A stretch of DNA of 64,000 nt from Caenorhabditis remanei (lineage: Eukaryota; Nematoda; Chromadorea; Rhabditida; Rhabditidae), in NCBI RefSeq assembly GCF_010183535.1, contig NC_071332.1, positions 8,742,001-8,806,000 on the forward strand, read 5' to 3'. Position numbers and translations under genes: made by a program. The notes beneath the pieces were generated by a model that saw only the letters and a list, made by a program, of their open reading frames with translations, did not search any database and was not told where the DNA came from. Shown piece after piece: positions 45,440 through 55,576 of the stretch; position 1 is the first letter of the stretch, and the number at the start of each line of letters is the position of its first letter.

Positions 45440-47197
45440 TTAGGAAACGTCCGGTAGTCTTTCTTCATTGTTGTCACGCAATTGAGGAATACTACTTCTG
45501 GGAAAAAAGGATTCTATAAATAATCTGATGCTCAACTCACTCTGCTAGAATATTGGTGAAAGAGAATATGTGCTCCGAAATTAGTTTCTCAATACCACGT
45601 TCGACACTTGAAACCAATTCGTCGACGCCTTTCGAGTGCTTTTCCAAAACTTCGTCAAACTTTCCAAGTTCTTGACCTGATTCAATAGCACGTGGGACAC
45701 GTTCATAAATACTTATTAATTCCTCCGATTTCATCGTTGACGTAATTTCCTCGATTAACTTCTGGAAATGGCAATTATCGATATTATCATCAGCCCAAAC
45801 TGAACTTACAGAACATGTTTCGGAAAACTGAGCAGTAGTATAACTCGTATTTTTCATAAACTTCCAATAGTTAACCACGTGTAGATGAAAAGATTCAACA
45901 ATTTCTTGGATAATTCTAAAGTTTTGATCAAGTTCTCCTGGAGGCACTGCGAAGCCATCTACTCGTGAATAGAAACACTGTAAAAATTACTTCACTTGTT
46001 AACTTTTCCATTTGATTGTAATCAGCTTTTTAAAACTAGTTAAATAAATGTGTTCAGGTGGCGAAGTGACGAAGCGCGATAGTCTTGCTGGTATTGAAGT
46101 AAAATTTTTCCAAGAAAATAAGATGGTCAACTCACGATTATTTTAATTTTCTTCAGAGACATTCCAACATCATAGACAGGGCGAAGGATATTTATGAGTT
46201 CACCAACGACATCTCTCGAATTTTCAACTCTTAAGTGTCTATCCAAAGCTTCTTTTTTCAATCTGATGTGTTCTAATTCCAGCTGATTTTCCCGTTCTCT
46301 TTGTTCCCTGAATCGAAAGTTGAATAACAAATCGAATTTATCACTAACTCTTTAGAATTTTCATTCTCAGTCCTCAACCTATGATTTTCTTCTTGACTTA
46401 GCCTGATCTGACTTGAATACTCATCGAGTAATAATTGCAAATCATTTGCATACTGTTGCAATTGTTCTTCCAGTTGAGCAACTAATATTCTTCTGCCGTC
46501 TCTTTCCTGATTTAAATTTTCTGATATCTCTTTCAGAGCTTTTTCGTGATCTTGTTTCATAGCTGCGCACTGAAAGAATTATTTATAGTTGGTCGATACA
46601 TTAATGAAATCCGACCTCTTGTTTGTATTCCTCATCAATCCTGTCACAACGTTCTTTCATTTCCTTTTCCAAACTTTCCGTTTTCAACATGTGTTCTGTT
46701 GTAATTGTTTTGATCGTCTCCTTATACTTTTCGTCTAGTGCCCTAAAATACAAAATCAATTCTAATTTTTAAGTTGTGAAAAATGAACCATCTACCAACA
46801 AAATACCTAACAATTTTTATGAACAGAAGAAATAATATGCAGCAAACCGTTTCTGTTTTTCTAGATAAGAGCGATGTTTGTGAAATATTTGAAAAAAGAA
46901 ACTTACGGAATAGTAAGATTCCTAAGTTCTGCAGAGACCACTCCATCATTTTGCTCAGAAGATTCATTGACTTCTTGTTGCCCCGACGATGACATGGCTC
47001 CTGTATCGTCCTGAATTTGATACAACATGTAATCAGAGCTTTTGAGAAAAATTGAGTAATTAAAGAAGAGAAGAAAAATCTCTTCTCTGAGTTGCCTTCC
47101 TGAATTATACTTTTCAGAAGAGAACTAAGCTTTGAGAGTTAATAGAATCATTTGAAACAAGCCATACCGTTTGTTGGGTTCTGTCTGGCAAGACCAT
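45440..47197 (-). CDS. Coiled-coil protein (member C), 366 aa
   Basis: Eight exons (47197-47168, 47010-46907, 46742-46616, 46569-46349, 46307-46136, 45977-45810, 45761-45541, 45497-45440) close in frame. After a short polar N-terminus the protein is coiled coil from about residue 45 (many E/K/Q heptads, e.g. QLEEQLQQYANDLQLLLDEY). A C-terminal globular part has the block ISIYERVPRAIESGQELGKF. Exon lengths 172 and 168 are identical to those of member D, and so are the intron phases. The ORF reads through the 48-nt intron at 45809-45762, but the matching intron in member D supports splicing there. No known domain is recognised. Confidence 0.8.
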
Positions 47198-47527
47198 CTT
47201 CTGATTGGATGATCTTCACTTCTGCTATACCTTGAAAAAAGAGGTAATTGAAGTTAATCAAAAAAAATATTGAAATAATAAAACATGTAGAAAACATGAG
47301 GAAGTTGGAGATAAGGATCTAATATTAATCAAAGTTAATAAATCGTTTTGTTTCGAAACAAAAAATAAGAGTGAGGAACAACCATGAGCAAGAAACTTGA
47401 GAGTGATATAGTGTTAGCATATTTCATCAGTCATGCTTAAATTGGCTGAGACTGAGAAGAAAAAAAGTCAATAAGTAGAATTGTAAGTAGATAAATACGG
47501 TTCGAAACGTAGGAAGAATAAATAATT
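47198..47527. other. Spacer between coiled-coil members C and D
   Basis: Short AT-rich spacer; no gene is seen. It is too long and lacks the U-rich spacing expected for a nematode operon, so separate promoters are more likely. Confidence 0.4.
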
Positions 47528-49153
47528 TTACTGCTGAATGGCAGGCCTCGCTTCTGGCGCTTGAGTATAATCCAAAGTGAGCTGGTTGATTCCATTTTCC
47601 AAACTCAAGTTCAATGCCGAAAACTTCTCACACAATTGGGTAGACATTCTTGCGTAAGTTCTCGCGTCCTCCCATTTCCCATTATCGATTGCCCGTGGCA
47701 TATGAGAGCAAATTAATGAGAGTTCATTTGCTCCCACCAATTTACTCATTTGAGTTATGAAATCCTGAAGAGAACAGTGATCCATTCAATTAAATGAATA
47801 AGTACTTACAGAACATGTTTTGAAAAGTCTTGGATCGGTGAGATTAGTATTCATAACATATTGGGTGTAGTTAGTTTTCTCAAAGTTGAAGCGATTGATT
47901 TCTTCTCTCACTTTTTCGAAATCGGGATCTAATCTGCCGGTATCGACTGTAAGCGCAGTTCCAGTTCCCGGATTGAACTGAAATAAGCAAAAACTTAAAA
48001 TTCACACACTTTCTACGTTTCAGGAAGACTATCTTCATCCAGAAATGAAATAAAAATAAAACAATAGTTTTCACACTTACTTCATCTCTTATGGACTTCA
48101 AAGAATTGTGAATTGGAATAGCATGATTTGCAATTAATCTGAAGCGTTCCAAGACATTTCTTGAGTTTTGTTGAGTGAGTTGAACCAAAAGTTGATCATA
48201 ATTATGTTTAATATGCTCCAAGGCTTTGTTATTCTCCTTAGAAATTTCTTTTCTGAAACTTTTGGAATTGTTAATTGATTCTCCTTATTTCTTTTTACCT
48301 TCGCAACTTTGCATTCTCGAGTTTTAGTTGTCTGTTTTTATCATTAATTTCTTTGGAATGCTTCAGATAAATTTCATGCATTTCCGTCATCACTCTCACG
48401 TACTCATCCAATCCTTTTCGTCTTTGTTGAACCAATTCTTCCTTCTCTTTTTCCACTTTAGCTACTTTTTCCTTTCCTTCGAGTCTAGCTATTTCAAGTT
48501 TTTGCTTCGCGCTTTCACTCTCATTTTTGTATTCCTTCTCCATCTTGTCAACCTGACAAAAACTGTCTATTTAGTATTTTGGGATAGTCCACTCACTTTC
48601 ATTTTATGTTCAATTTCAGCTTTTTCCTTGACTTCTTTAGATTCAGACTTCAATTTTTGAACTGTCAACAGATGCTCCTGGTTCATCATTTTCACTTCCG
48701 CTTCATGTTTCTCTTCTTCGTTTTTGATTCTCAGTTTATGAGATCTGAAATTTAACAGTAGAAATAGATCAATATGCTAAAGTCTCCTACTCAATCAATT
48801 CATTGTTCTCTTCTTTTTGTGCTCTAATACGCTCATTTGCCTCTTCTTCTTTTCGGCGAGATGAAGATTCAAACTCTTCTTGACCTGTAAGTTGAGACGA
48901 TGAGAACATCAAAATTATTCTGGAACTATTCCCTCACTTTCTTTCAATTTTTTCATTGCTTCTTGATGACTTTCCTCCCTTTCCTGAGACATTTTTTTGA
49001 GAGCTTCAACTCTTGCCTTCGGGTTCTGAAACGTATCTATCTGGTTTCTATTCTTCTGAGCTCACTTACAGCACTGAGACGATCAGCTGCATCCATTGCT
49101 GCATTGAACGCTTGTGAAGCAAGAACGATACAACCAAGAAAAACAGGGTCCAT
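47528..49153 (-). CDS. Coiled-coil protein (member D), 414 aa
   Basis: Eight exons (49153-49070, 48884 and 49025 groups: 49025-48938, 48884-48791, 48744-48597, 48552-48299, 48252-48081, 47977-47810, 47764-47528). The ATG follows TTTCAG by nine bases, indicating likely trans-splicing. The N-terminus (MDPVFLGCIVLASQAFNAAM) is mildly hydrophobic and could associate with a membrane. The middle is a long coiled coil. The C-terminal block ISLICSHMPRAIDNGKW-like (actual LSLICSHMPRAIDNGKWEDA) aligns with member C's VPRAIESG and member A's LRNVIDGG. The function is unknown. Confidence 0.8.
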
Positions 49154-50286
49154 GATTGCTTTCTGAAATTTAGAAAAGAGGTGACTCTTTCTCTCTCTTA
49201 GATTGCAAGTGACGGCCTGTCCGCAAGGACAGGCTTCTGGGGGAGACCTGTGAGACGCAGACATACAAAACAGTAAAAGGGGCGGGGACTCATAGGGCAG
49301 TTAAATAAAGGTATGATAATTTAATAGAATAGGAGATATCATACATGTTTGTTGAGTATGGAATGATACTGGGAAGTTTGAATGAAGCGTTCATTCGCTC
49401 GATGGATAAAGGGTGAGTAAGATGATAAGAATGAGAAATAAAAAGGGCGGAGTTTGCGTACGCCAGAAGTAACAAACATAACGTAAATGAGGAAATGAAA
49501 CATATAATACTGAAGTCATATTGTTTTATCAAGAAAGAGAGGCAATTCATTGACAAGTAGATACTGAACAAACTAACGCATAGCAATTGCTAGCGCTAAG
49601 ATCATTTGAATTGATCGGGAACAATGATCAGTTGAATGAGACTTAGCAATAAGATGACATAAACAGTATGATACGTATGGGTTTCGGTACTCTATTTGAA
49701 TAGAATGAACAGTGAAAAAAGTCGGGGACTCAGAAAAAATTAGGGTGAAAAAATCGGGAATTCCGTCATTTGAGACTTATAGACAGTTGTTTCAGAAAGT
49801 TGAAAACACAAATAACAAGTAATTCAACCTACAACTGATCATCAAAACTGTATTTTTTGAAGTCTCAAACTAAGGCTATTTTCATGTATGAGTCCAGAAA
49901 AGTTTTTTTTAGTTTGTTTATTCGAAAGAAGGACTTTCGCCACTTATCGTTCGAAACCTATATATATACAACTTAAAAGAAGAAGTAAATAATTGAGATG
50001 GAAGAGGCTTGAGTGATTTACAACCTGAGCAATTTAAGAAAAATGAGAACTGCGTAACAAGAAAAGTTAGAACCGAATGGAGTATCTAGATCACATTTTT
50101 TGATGTAAGAATGACCAAAAACAAAAATTGGCTACAAAATATGCTGAAATACCAATAGCCTTCTTGAAGCTTAGAAAAAGTATGGTTAAGATTATAAAAA
50201 CTCTTTACATTTTCAACTAGTTACACATTCTTTCGTGAAAATCTTTATTCTGTGAAACAAAACATGCAGGTCATTTATAAATGTGA
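49154..50286. other. Intergenic region with a small perfect hairpin
   Basis: 1.1 kb between coiled-coil members D and E. The ORF at 49290-49586 (minus) is hydrophobic but starts without context and has no homologue that I recognise. The only distinct structure is the hairpin at 49215-49234. Confidence 0.45.
49215..49234. other. Perfect 8-bp hairpin with a GCAA tetraloop
   Basis: GCCTGTCC-GCAA-GGACAGGC forms a perfect eight-pair stem closed by a GNRA-type loop, GC-rich in AT-rich surroundings. It lies about 60 bases upstream of the member D start. It may be part of a structured RNA or a repeat remnant. Only the structure is certain. Confidence 0.4.
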
Positions 50287-51771
50287 TTACACCATTCCAT
50301 CTTTCCATTGACGTTTCAGCTCTGCAAGTGTTGGGATCGACATGGTAATCTTTGAAAGAGCAGCCACACATTCATCAATTTTAGCAGAGTTCGTTGGTTC
50401 ATGCTGTAAAACAAATTTACTGCAGAGATCTGGATATTGAAAACGAGTCCTAATAAAACGACTAGACTTCTGATCGGACACGTTTCTCATTTCGAGTGTA
50501 TGGGTTTACCTTCAATACGTATAATGTCCTGTCACATTGAGAACTGACGTCGTCGACTGAATCCTTGATAACTAATAAGAATGATTTTCCATATTCTCTA
50601 TACATCCTTTCCATTTCATTTTTCTCGTTTTCCATAAGAGTTTTTTGATGATCCACTGCTGCCAGTAAACTGTTTGTTTGAGACTTCAACAACTGTCTAT
50701 CTTGATTTCTCGTCATTTGAGAGTATAGTTTTTCTATATCCTGATTTGATGATCTCAACGAATTCAATCGTTTGGTCCAGTTTGATTCTATAACTTCATT
50801 CCAGATTTTCATCTGAAGAATCATACGAATTTGACGAAGTTGTTCATCCATTTCATTTCTTCTCTGTTGATTTCTTCTCCTCATTTCTTCTAAATCTCTT
50901 TCTAACTGTTCTTCAATTTCACGCCTTCTTCTCTCAAATCTCTCCTCTTGCTCCAATATTTCTTCTTTCCTCAATGACTCTTGTTTTTCAAAAATGTCTT
51001 GATTTTCATGAAATTTGTTATCCAACTCTGCCACATTTCTCCTGTGAATTTCTCGTGATCTAAAAATAAAATTATAAGTTGGAAACGTTAAAAACGGCCC
51101 GCCTTTCTATGTTTCTCTCTATTCCTTCCAATGCCAACTTCCCTTGATTTCTTAATCGTTCTTGGTCCAAACTTGCTAGCTAAAAAAGTGAATACATTCA
51201 AAGACATCGTATCTCTATTTGAAATCTACAAATACCTTATCTTTCACAAGCTGATCATTCCTTTTTTCTTCCATTAATTTTCTCATTCTCTCCTCGATTT
51301 CATGCTTTTTCCTCATGAAATTCAGTTCATCTTCTCTATCATTCACTGTTATTTCCATGTTACTTCTCTCCGTTTTAGCTCGTTTTTCCTCATTCCTACG
51401 AGATAATTTCAAATTTCTCTCTTCTTCGTATTGCCTGATATGTAAATAATTAGTCACAAACTCTATTCTAATACTATTAACCTTTCTTCCCGCTCTCTTT
51501 CTTCTCTCATCTTACGATGCAGTTCATTGAGATCGGGAACTTTTTGTACTTCCGGAGTGATCTGTTTCTTGTTATTTTCATTTCTCCATCGATACAACAG
51601 AATACTTCCAGCCGTCACCAAAACTGTCACAACAATACATCTTCCTTTAGTTGTCTACATATTTTGGATATTGCATGAAAAAGATTTCAAGTTCAAACTG
51701 ACCATGAGTAACAAGTTGTAGTAATAGTTCAGAGTTCCTAGAAAATAAGAAGATTCACTTTCTGATGCCAT
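50287..51771 (-). CDS. Coiled-coil protein with N-terminal membrane anchor (member E), 394 aa
   Basis: Six exons (51771-51703, 51654-51482, 51434-51236, 51179-51103, 51059-50510, 50403-50287). Residues about 27-43 (IVVTVLVTAGSILLYRW) form a hydrophobic helix after a short Ser/Tyr-rich start, so the protein is probably membrane anchored. A long coiled coil rich in Glu and Arg follows. Conserved landmarks shared with member B are KIWNEVIESNWTKRLNSLRS and the C-terminal PTLAELKR. The 77-nt exon is also shared. The intron between 51103 and 51059 starts with GC, not GT (AAAG then GCGGGC). It is the only choice that keeps the frame; a nearby GT would give a premature stop. Confidence 0.8.
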
Positions 51772-52984
51772 TTGATGAATTGTAAATAGTGTGCTACAGC
51801 AAGAAACTATTCGAGAAATAGTGATGAGCAAGAGAATCGAGAGAAATAGAATGACAGAGAGAAAGAGAAGTAAATAGGTTGTTTGTTGGAAGAAATTGAA
51901 AGATAAGAATAAGAGTGAGGAAGGAAAAAGGAAGGAAACGGGAAAATTAAACAAGAAAATTCTGGTTGAATAAAATTGAGGGAAACTCGAAGTGAGATTT
52001 CAAAACTCTTTGACAAAAGGAAGAAAGAGAATACTTGGCTCCGCGACAATTCGCAACTGCGACATTCCGCAACTGCGACATTTCGCAACTCACGTAGGTT
52101 TCGCAACTGCGACACTTCGCAACTGTTCATTTCGCAACTGCGACATTCCGCAACTACGACGTTTCGCAACTGCGACATTTCGCAACTACGACGTTTCGCA
52201 ACCATAGAACTAGCAATAGTTTAACCTAATTTTGTCTAAAAATGGGTCAGATAACTTTTTCTTCTATTTAATGTTTTCAAATATGTTCCCAGACCCTTCG
52301 GTTTCAACATTTTCAACTGACCTAAATATGCAAATGCGGTGTGGTTGCGAAACGTCGTGGTTGCGAAATGTCGTAGTTGCGGAATGTCGCAGTTGCGAAA
52401 TGGCTAGTTGCGAAATGTCGCAGTTGCGAAGTGTCGCAGTTGCGAAACCTACGTGAGTTGCGAAATGTCGCAGTTGCGGAATGTCGCAGTTGCGAATTGT
52501 CGCGGAGCCGAATACTTTCAGGTGATTGGATTAACCGCATCTAATAGGTTTGTCTTTTCGTCAATTACAGATAGTCGGGCTGAAACTTCAAGGAAGCTGA
52601 CATCTCGGATTACTAAACAGACAAATATAACACGCTCTATCAGAAACTGATATCCAAAATAATTTATTCATGTACCTGAAACCCCTCAAGAAACTGATCT
52701 TTTCATCTCTGCATAACTTCTACACCACTAACTAAAACTAAAAAAATTTCAGCTTCATTTTTCCATGCGAACCCATTGACCTTTCACATTTCCTTTTTTC
52801 TCTCAAATAGGTGTCATTTTGAAACACTCTAACCAGTAATTTCTCCCTCTTTCATTTTTCTTGAATACAACCAAAATTGTTACAAACACTGTACAAGTAG
52901 CCACTCACTTCTTGTCGTAGCCTATTTTCGAGTTTCCTCTCTTTTCCACAATTCTCTTCATTTGGTTGGTTACTGGTTTCACGT
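51772..52984. other. Intergenic region carrying an inverted short-repeat array
   Basis: Divergent region between coiled-coil member E (minus) and the secreted dynein-light-chain-like gene (plus). Its main feature is the repeat at 52036-52510. ORFs through that repeat are repetitive artefacts. Confidence 0.5.
52036..52510. mobile_element. Foldback element built of inverted arrays of a 15-16 bp repeat
   Basis: The left arm (52036-52203) is about ten copies of a CGCAACTGCGACATTT-like unit; the right arm (52343-52510) is its reverse complement, with small differences. The outer ends read TGGCTCCGCGACAATTCGCA and the complement. The flanks carry AATACT on both sides (52030-52035 and 52511-52516), a possible 6-bp target duplication. 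The loop is about 140 bp of AT-rich sequence. The arms would form a long, GC-richer hairpin. There is no coding capacity. Confidence 0.75.
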
Positions 52985-53842
52985 ATGACGACGTTGTGGT
53001 CACTACTCCTCTTGATTCTTGGATTTTCTAAGATTTGTTCAGGTTAGTAAGAATCCGAAACATTTGCTGACCAAGAAATTTCGTAAACTCGAACGTTCAA
53101 ATTAGAAATTAAGCTTTTTTTCGAGTTTAACTGTTATGTTATTTGACCCTTAAATGCTTTCCTCTTGTTTCACACGTGTATTTTTAGGGCTGAACAATTG
53201 TCCAACTACTCCAATACGATCAGTAATTCAGCGAGCGGCTGAAACTACCAAAGATGCAGTGACCCAAATGCAAATGATTCGGAGAATTCTAGAAGATATT
53301 TACGGTGGAACGTGGGGAGTTCTTGTCATAAGAAATCCGGCTCTCGTTTCGAAAGGTATCCGTTTTAGGTCAACATATAATCATATACATAAAATCCGGT
53401 TTTCAGAAGTTCACTGGACGTTTCCAGACCACAACAACTCGGATGGTTCACCTGCTTTTTGTCTGGCAGTGGTTAACCAGTAGGTCTAAAACAAACATGG
53501 CTCATCTGTAACTTTTCTGTAATTCAGATGGCAATACAATGTGTTCAAAACTGGTTCAAATGATTCACCACAACGAGTGACCATTGAAAATATGATTCAA
53601 CGATTCTCCTCGGGAACACTTCCTAAAATGGGGAAACTAGTAAATGGCAAGAATAAAGTAAATTGTTTATTTGTTATAAACGTTTCAAGTTGGATTTCGT
53701 TCAGGAGAAATTCATGGACTTGAATATGGTAAAACCAGTTCCAAGACGTTACTCAATTGCCCAGTTGGATCAAATGTTATCAAATGTTTTGGAGGAAAAT
53801 CATCGAATTCGACATAACAGATCGCCTAAACTTGTTAATTGA
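52985..53842 (+). CDS. Secreted dynein-light-chain-like (DLC/DYNLL-fold) protein, 188 aa
   Basis: Five exons (52985-53042, 53188-53355, 53407-53479, 53528-53657, 53705-53842). Residues 1-19 are a clear signal peptide (MTTLWSLLLLILGFSKICSG). Residues about 29-111 resemble dynein light chain 8: a helical part with TTKDAVTQMQMIRRILEDIY, then GGTWGVLVIRN at the position of the conserved NPTWHCIVGRN, a later WTFPDH strand, and a final strand with WQYNVFKTG matching ILLFKSG. The C-terminal tail of about 75 residues is basic and unrelated. Cytosolic DLC proteins have no signal peptide, so this looks like the fold moved to the secretory pathway. The key DLC identities are seen by eye only. It is tail to tail with the Kunitz gene and the 3' ends are about 45 bp apart. 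Confidence 0.75.
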
Positions 53843-53886
53843 GACTTTCTTTGTATTTTTTCAGATTTCTCACAATAAAACGGGTT

Positions 53887-54768
53887 TTATTCAGAAGACA
53901 TACAAAACTTTTTACAATCATTATAAGTCAAAAAGTTATTAAAATTGCCCCCTTGCCCAAAATATGAGAATCTAATACAGTTTTTAAGTCCTGGTTGATA
54001 TGCGTATCTACCGTAGTGTTTGAACGCAAGACGTTCCGAACCAGAAGCAGCGGGAAGTGCACAAACATGATCTTTGTATGGGCAACAGAAGTTTTTCTTT
54101 GTGCATCGATATCCAGTTGGGCAACCATTATCACACTTTTGAGCTTTTGTGTCAATTTTTGCATCGGTGGGAAGTTTACAAACATTGACTGAAAGTTGCA
54201 TTTTGAGAGATTCTGTGTCGGACTCGTGAATATTATTTAGGTTCTTAATCAATATACTCACCCATAAGACTCATATCTTTCTCAATTTCTTCTTCTTCCT
54301 CACTATCCTCTTCGTCGTCCTCTTCGACAGCTTCTGGATCTGCTTCTTCGTTCTCTTTTTTATCTATTTTCAGTTTCTTCTTTCCTGCTTTTTGAGGAAC
54401 ACAAGCATCACTACATTCCTCTCTTGTATCAAATCGGTTATCATTTCCACCACATCCCCGATAGAAAAGTGGTTGGCAGACATCTGAATATTATGATAAT
54501 GAATAATATCAAATACTAGGAATTGAACATTTCAGAAAATAAAAAGATTTAAAGTTCTAACAAAAATAACTCACTTGTTCTCATATCAAAATAAAACTTT
54601 AATGTGATTGGATTGTTGTCGCAGTTAATTCCGGTGTCTTTTTCCTGACGGCAGTTTAGAGACCATACTAGAATGATGCATAAAGCCAAATTATTGAATT
54701 TTCTGGAAAAAATCACCTGCTGAAACAAAAGATGACAATAACAGTATCCGAATACTGTTTGAGATCAT
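53887..54768 (-). CDS. Secreted Kunitz-domain protein, two BPTI-like domains, 222 aa
   Basis: Four exons (54768-54717, 54667-54575, 54483-54262, 54188-53887). Signal peptide (MISNSIRILLLSSFVSA). The first Kunitz domain (about residues 21-65) has six cysteines, with CQPLFYRGCGGNDNRF and EECSDAC as landmarks. A very acidic linker follows (runs of Asp/Glu, residues about 75-120). Next is a small Cys-rich module of the lustrin-like type (CDNGCPTGYRCTKKNFCCP). The second Kunitz domain closes the protein but keeps only four cysteines: where the second and fourth should be, it has GRYAYQPG and FGQGGN. It has lost that disulfide, as in some non-inhibitory relatives. Kunitz domains usually inhibit serine proteases; inhibition by domain 2 is doubtful. 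Confidence 0.85.
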
Positions 54769-55576
54769 TATGAATATCTGAAATAAAAGTTTGAGTTAAA
54801 AGTATTTACAAGCACTATTTTCTATAGAAATAGAAATTTAAAAAAACAGCAAAATACGGGAAACAACAGGTCTCCTTTCTGAATCTTCATTTTATAGCCA
54901 CTCGTTGAGGTCATTTCACCCGAGAGTACCTTCAAAAAATCAGATTAGAAACTTAAGCGTATAGACTGACGTGGAAGGTCTTTTCGTCTAACAATGGAAA
55001 GACTCAGAACAATGTTCAATGAATGAAAAATAAAAAGGTGTAAACAGGAAAGTATTAGAGGTCGAGATGGTCGAGATGGCATTGTCCTCTTTTTCGCATC
55101 ATTTTGGTAGGAAGAAAGGCAAAATAAAGGGAAAGTTTTGAGAAGTTTCAAAAGTTTTTTTTCAATGTGTACATTTCAGATTATGGTCCAGTTTCTATTT
55201 ATTTTGGGGGTGTAGTAAAAGAACAGTTAGATAATGAGTGGGTGCTGAGGTGTAACTTCGAACACAGTCACAACAAGGCCCCGTTGTGTAGTTAATATTA
55301 TACATAGCGAACCTGAACGCAAAGTTTCTAATCAATAGTTTTGCTGTTGATTCATTTATAATTGCAGAAACTACTTTCATTCATCATTTTGAAAATAGTA
55401 TTTGAAAAACCCTCCAAAAAATCTGCGAGCAACGATGCTCCAGTCTCCCGCCTTGAGCGTGTTGTTTAGCGTAAATCCACACATACTTAATGTTTTTTCT
55501 AGATTTTCTATTTATATTTTTCCATTATTTTCGTAATGATATTGAATAAGAAACTAAAAAATAATTAAAACAGAAA
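54769..55576. other. Divergent promoter region, Kunitz gene / CLASRP
   Basis: About 0.8 kb between two divergent starts. No gene is seen; the minus-strand ORFs at 54945-55151 and 55195-55380 have no support. Confidence 0.5.

Noticed and set aside
51807..52540. ORFs with repeated Arg-Asn-Cys-Asp patterns on both strands
   Set aside because: They are translations of the short tandem repeat unit in the 52-kb foldback element.
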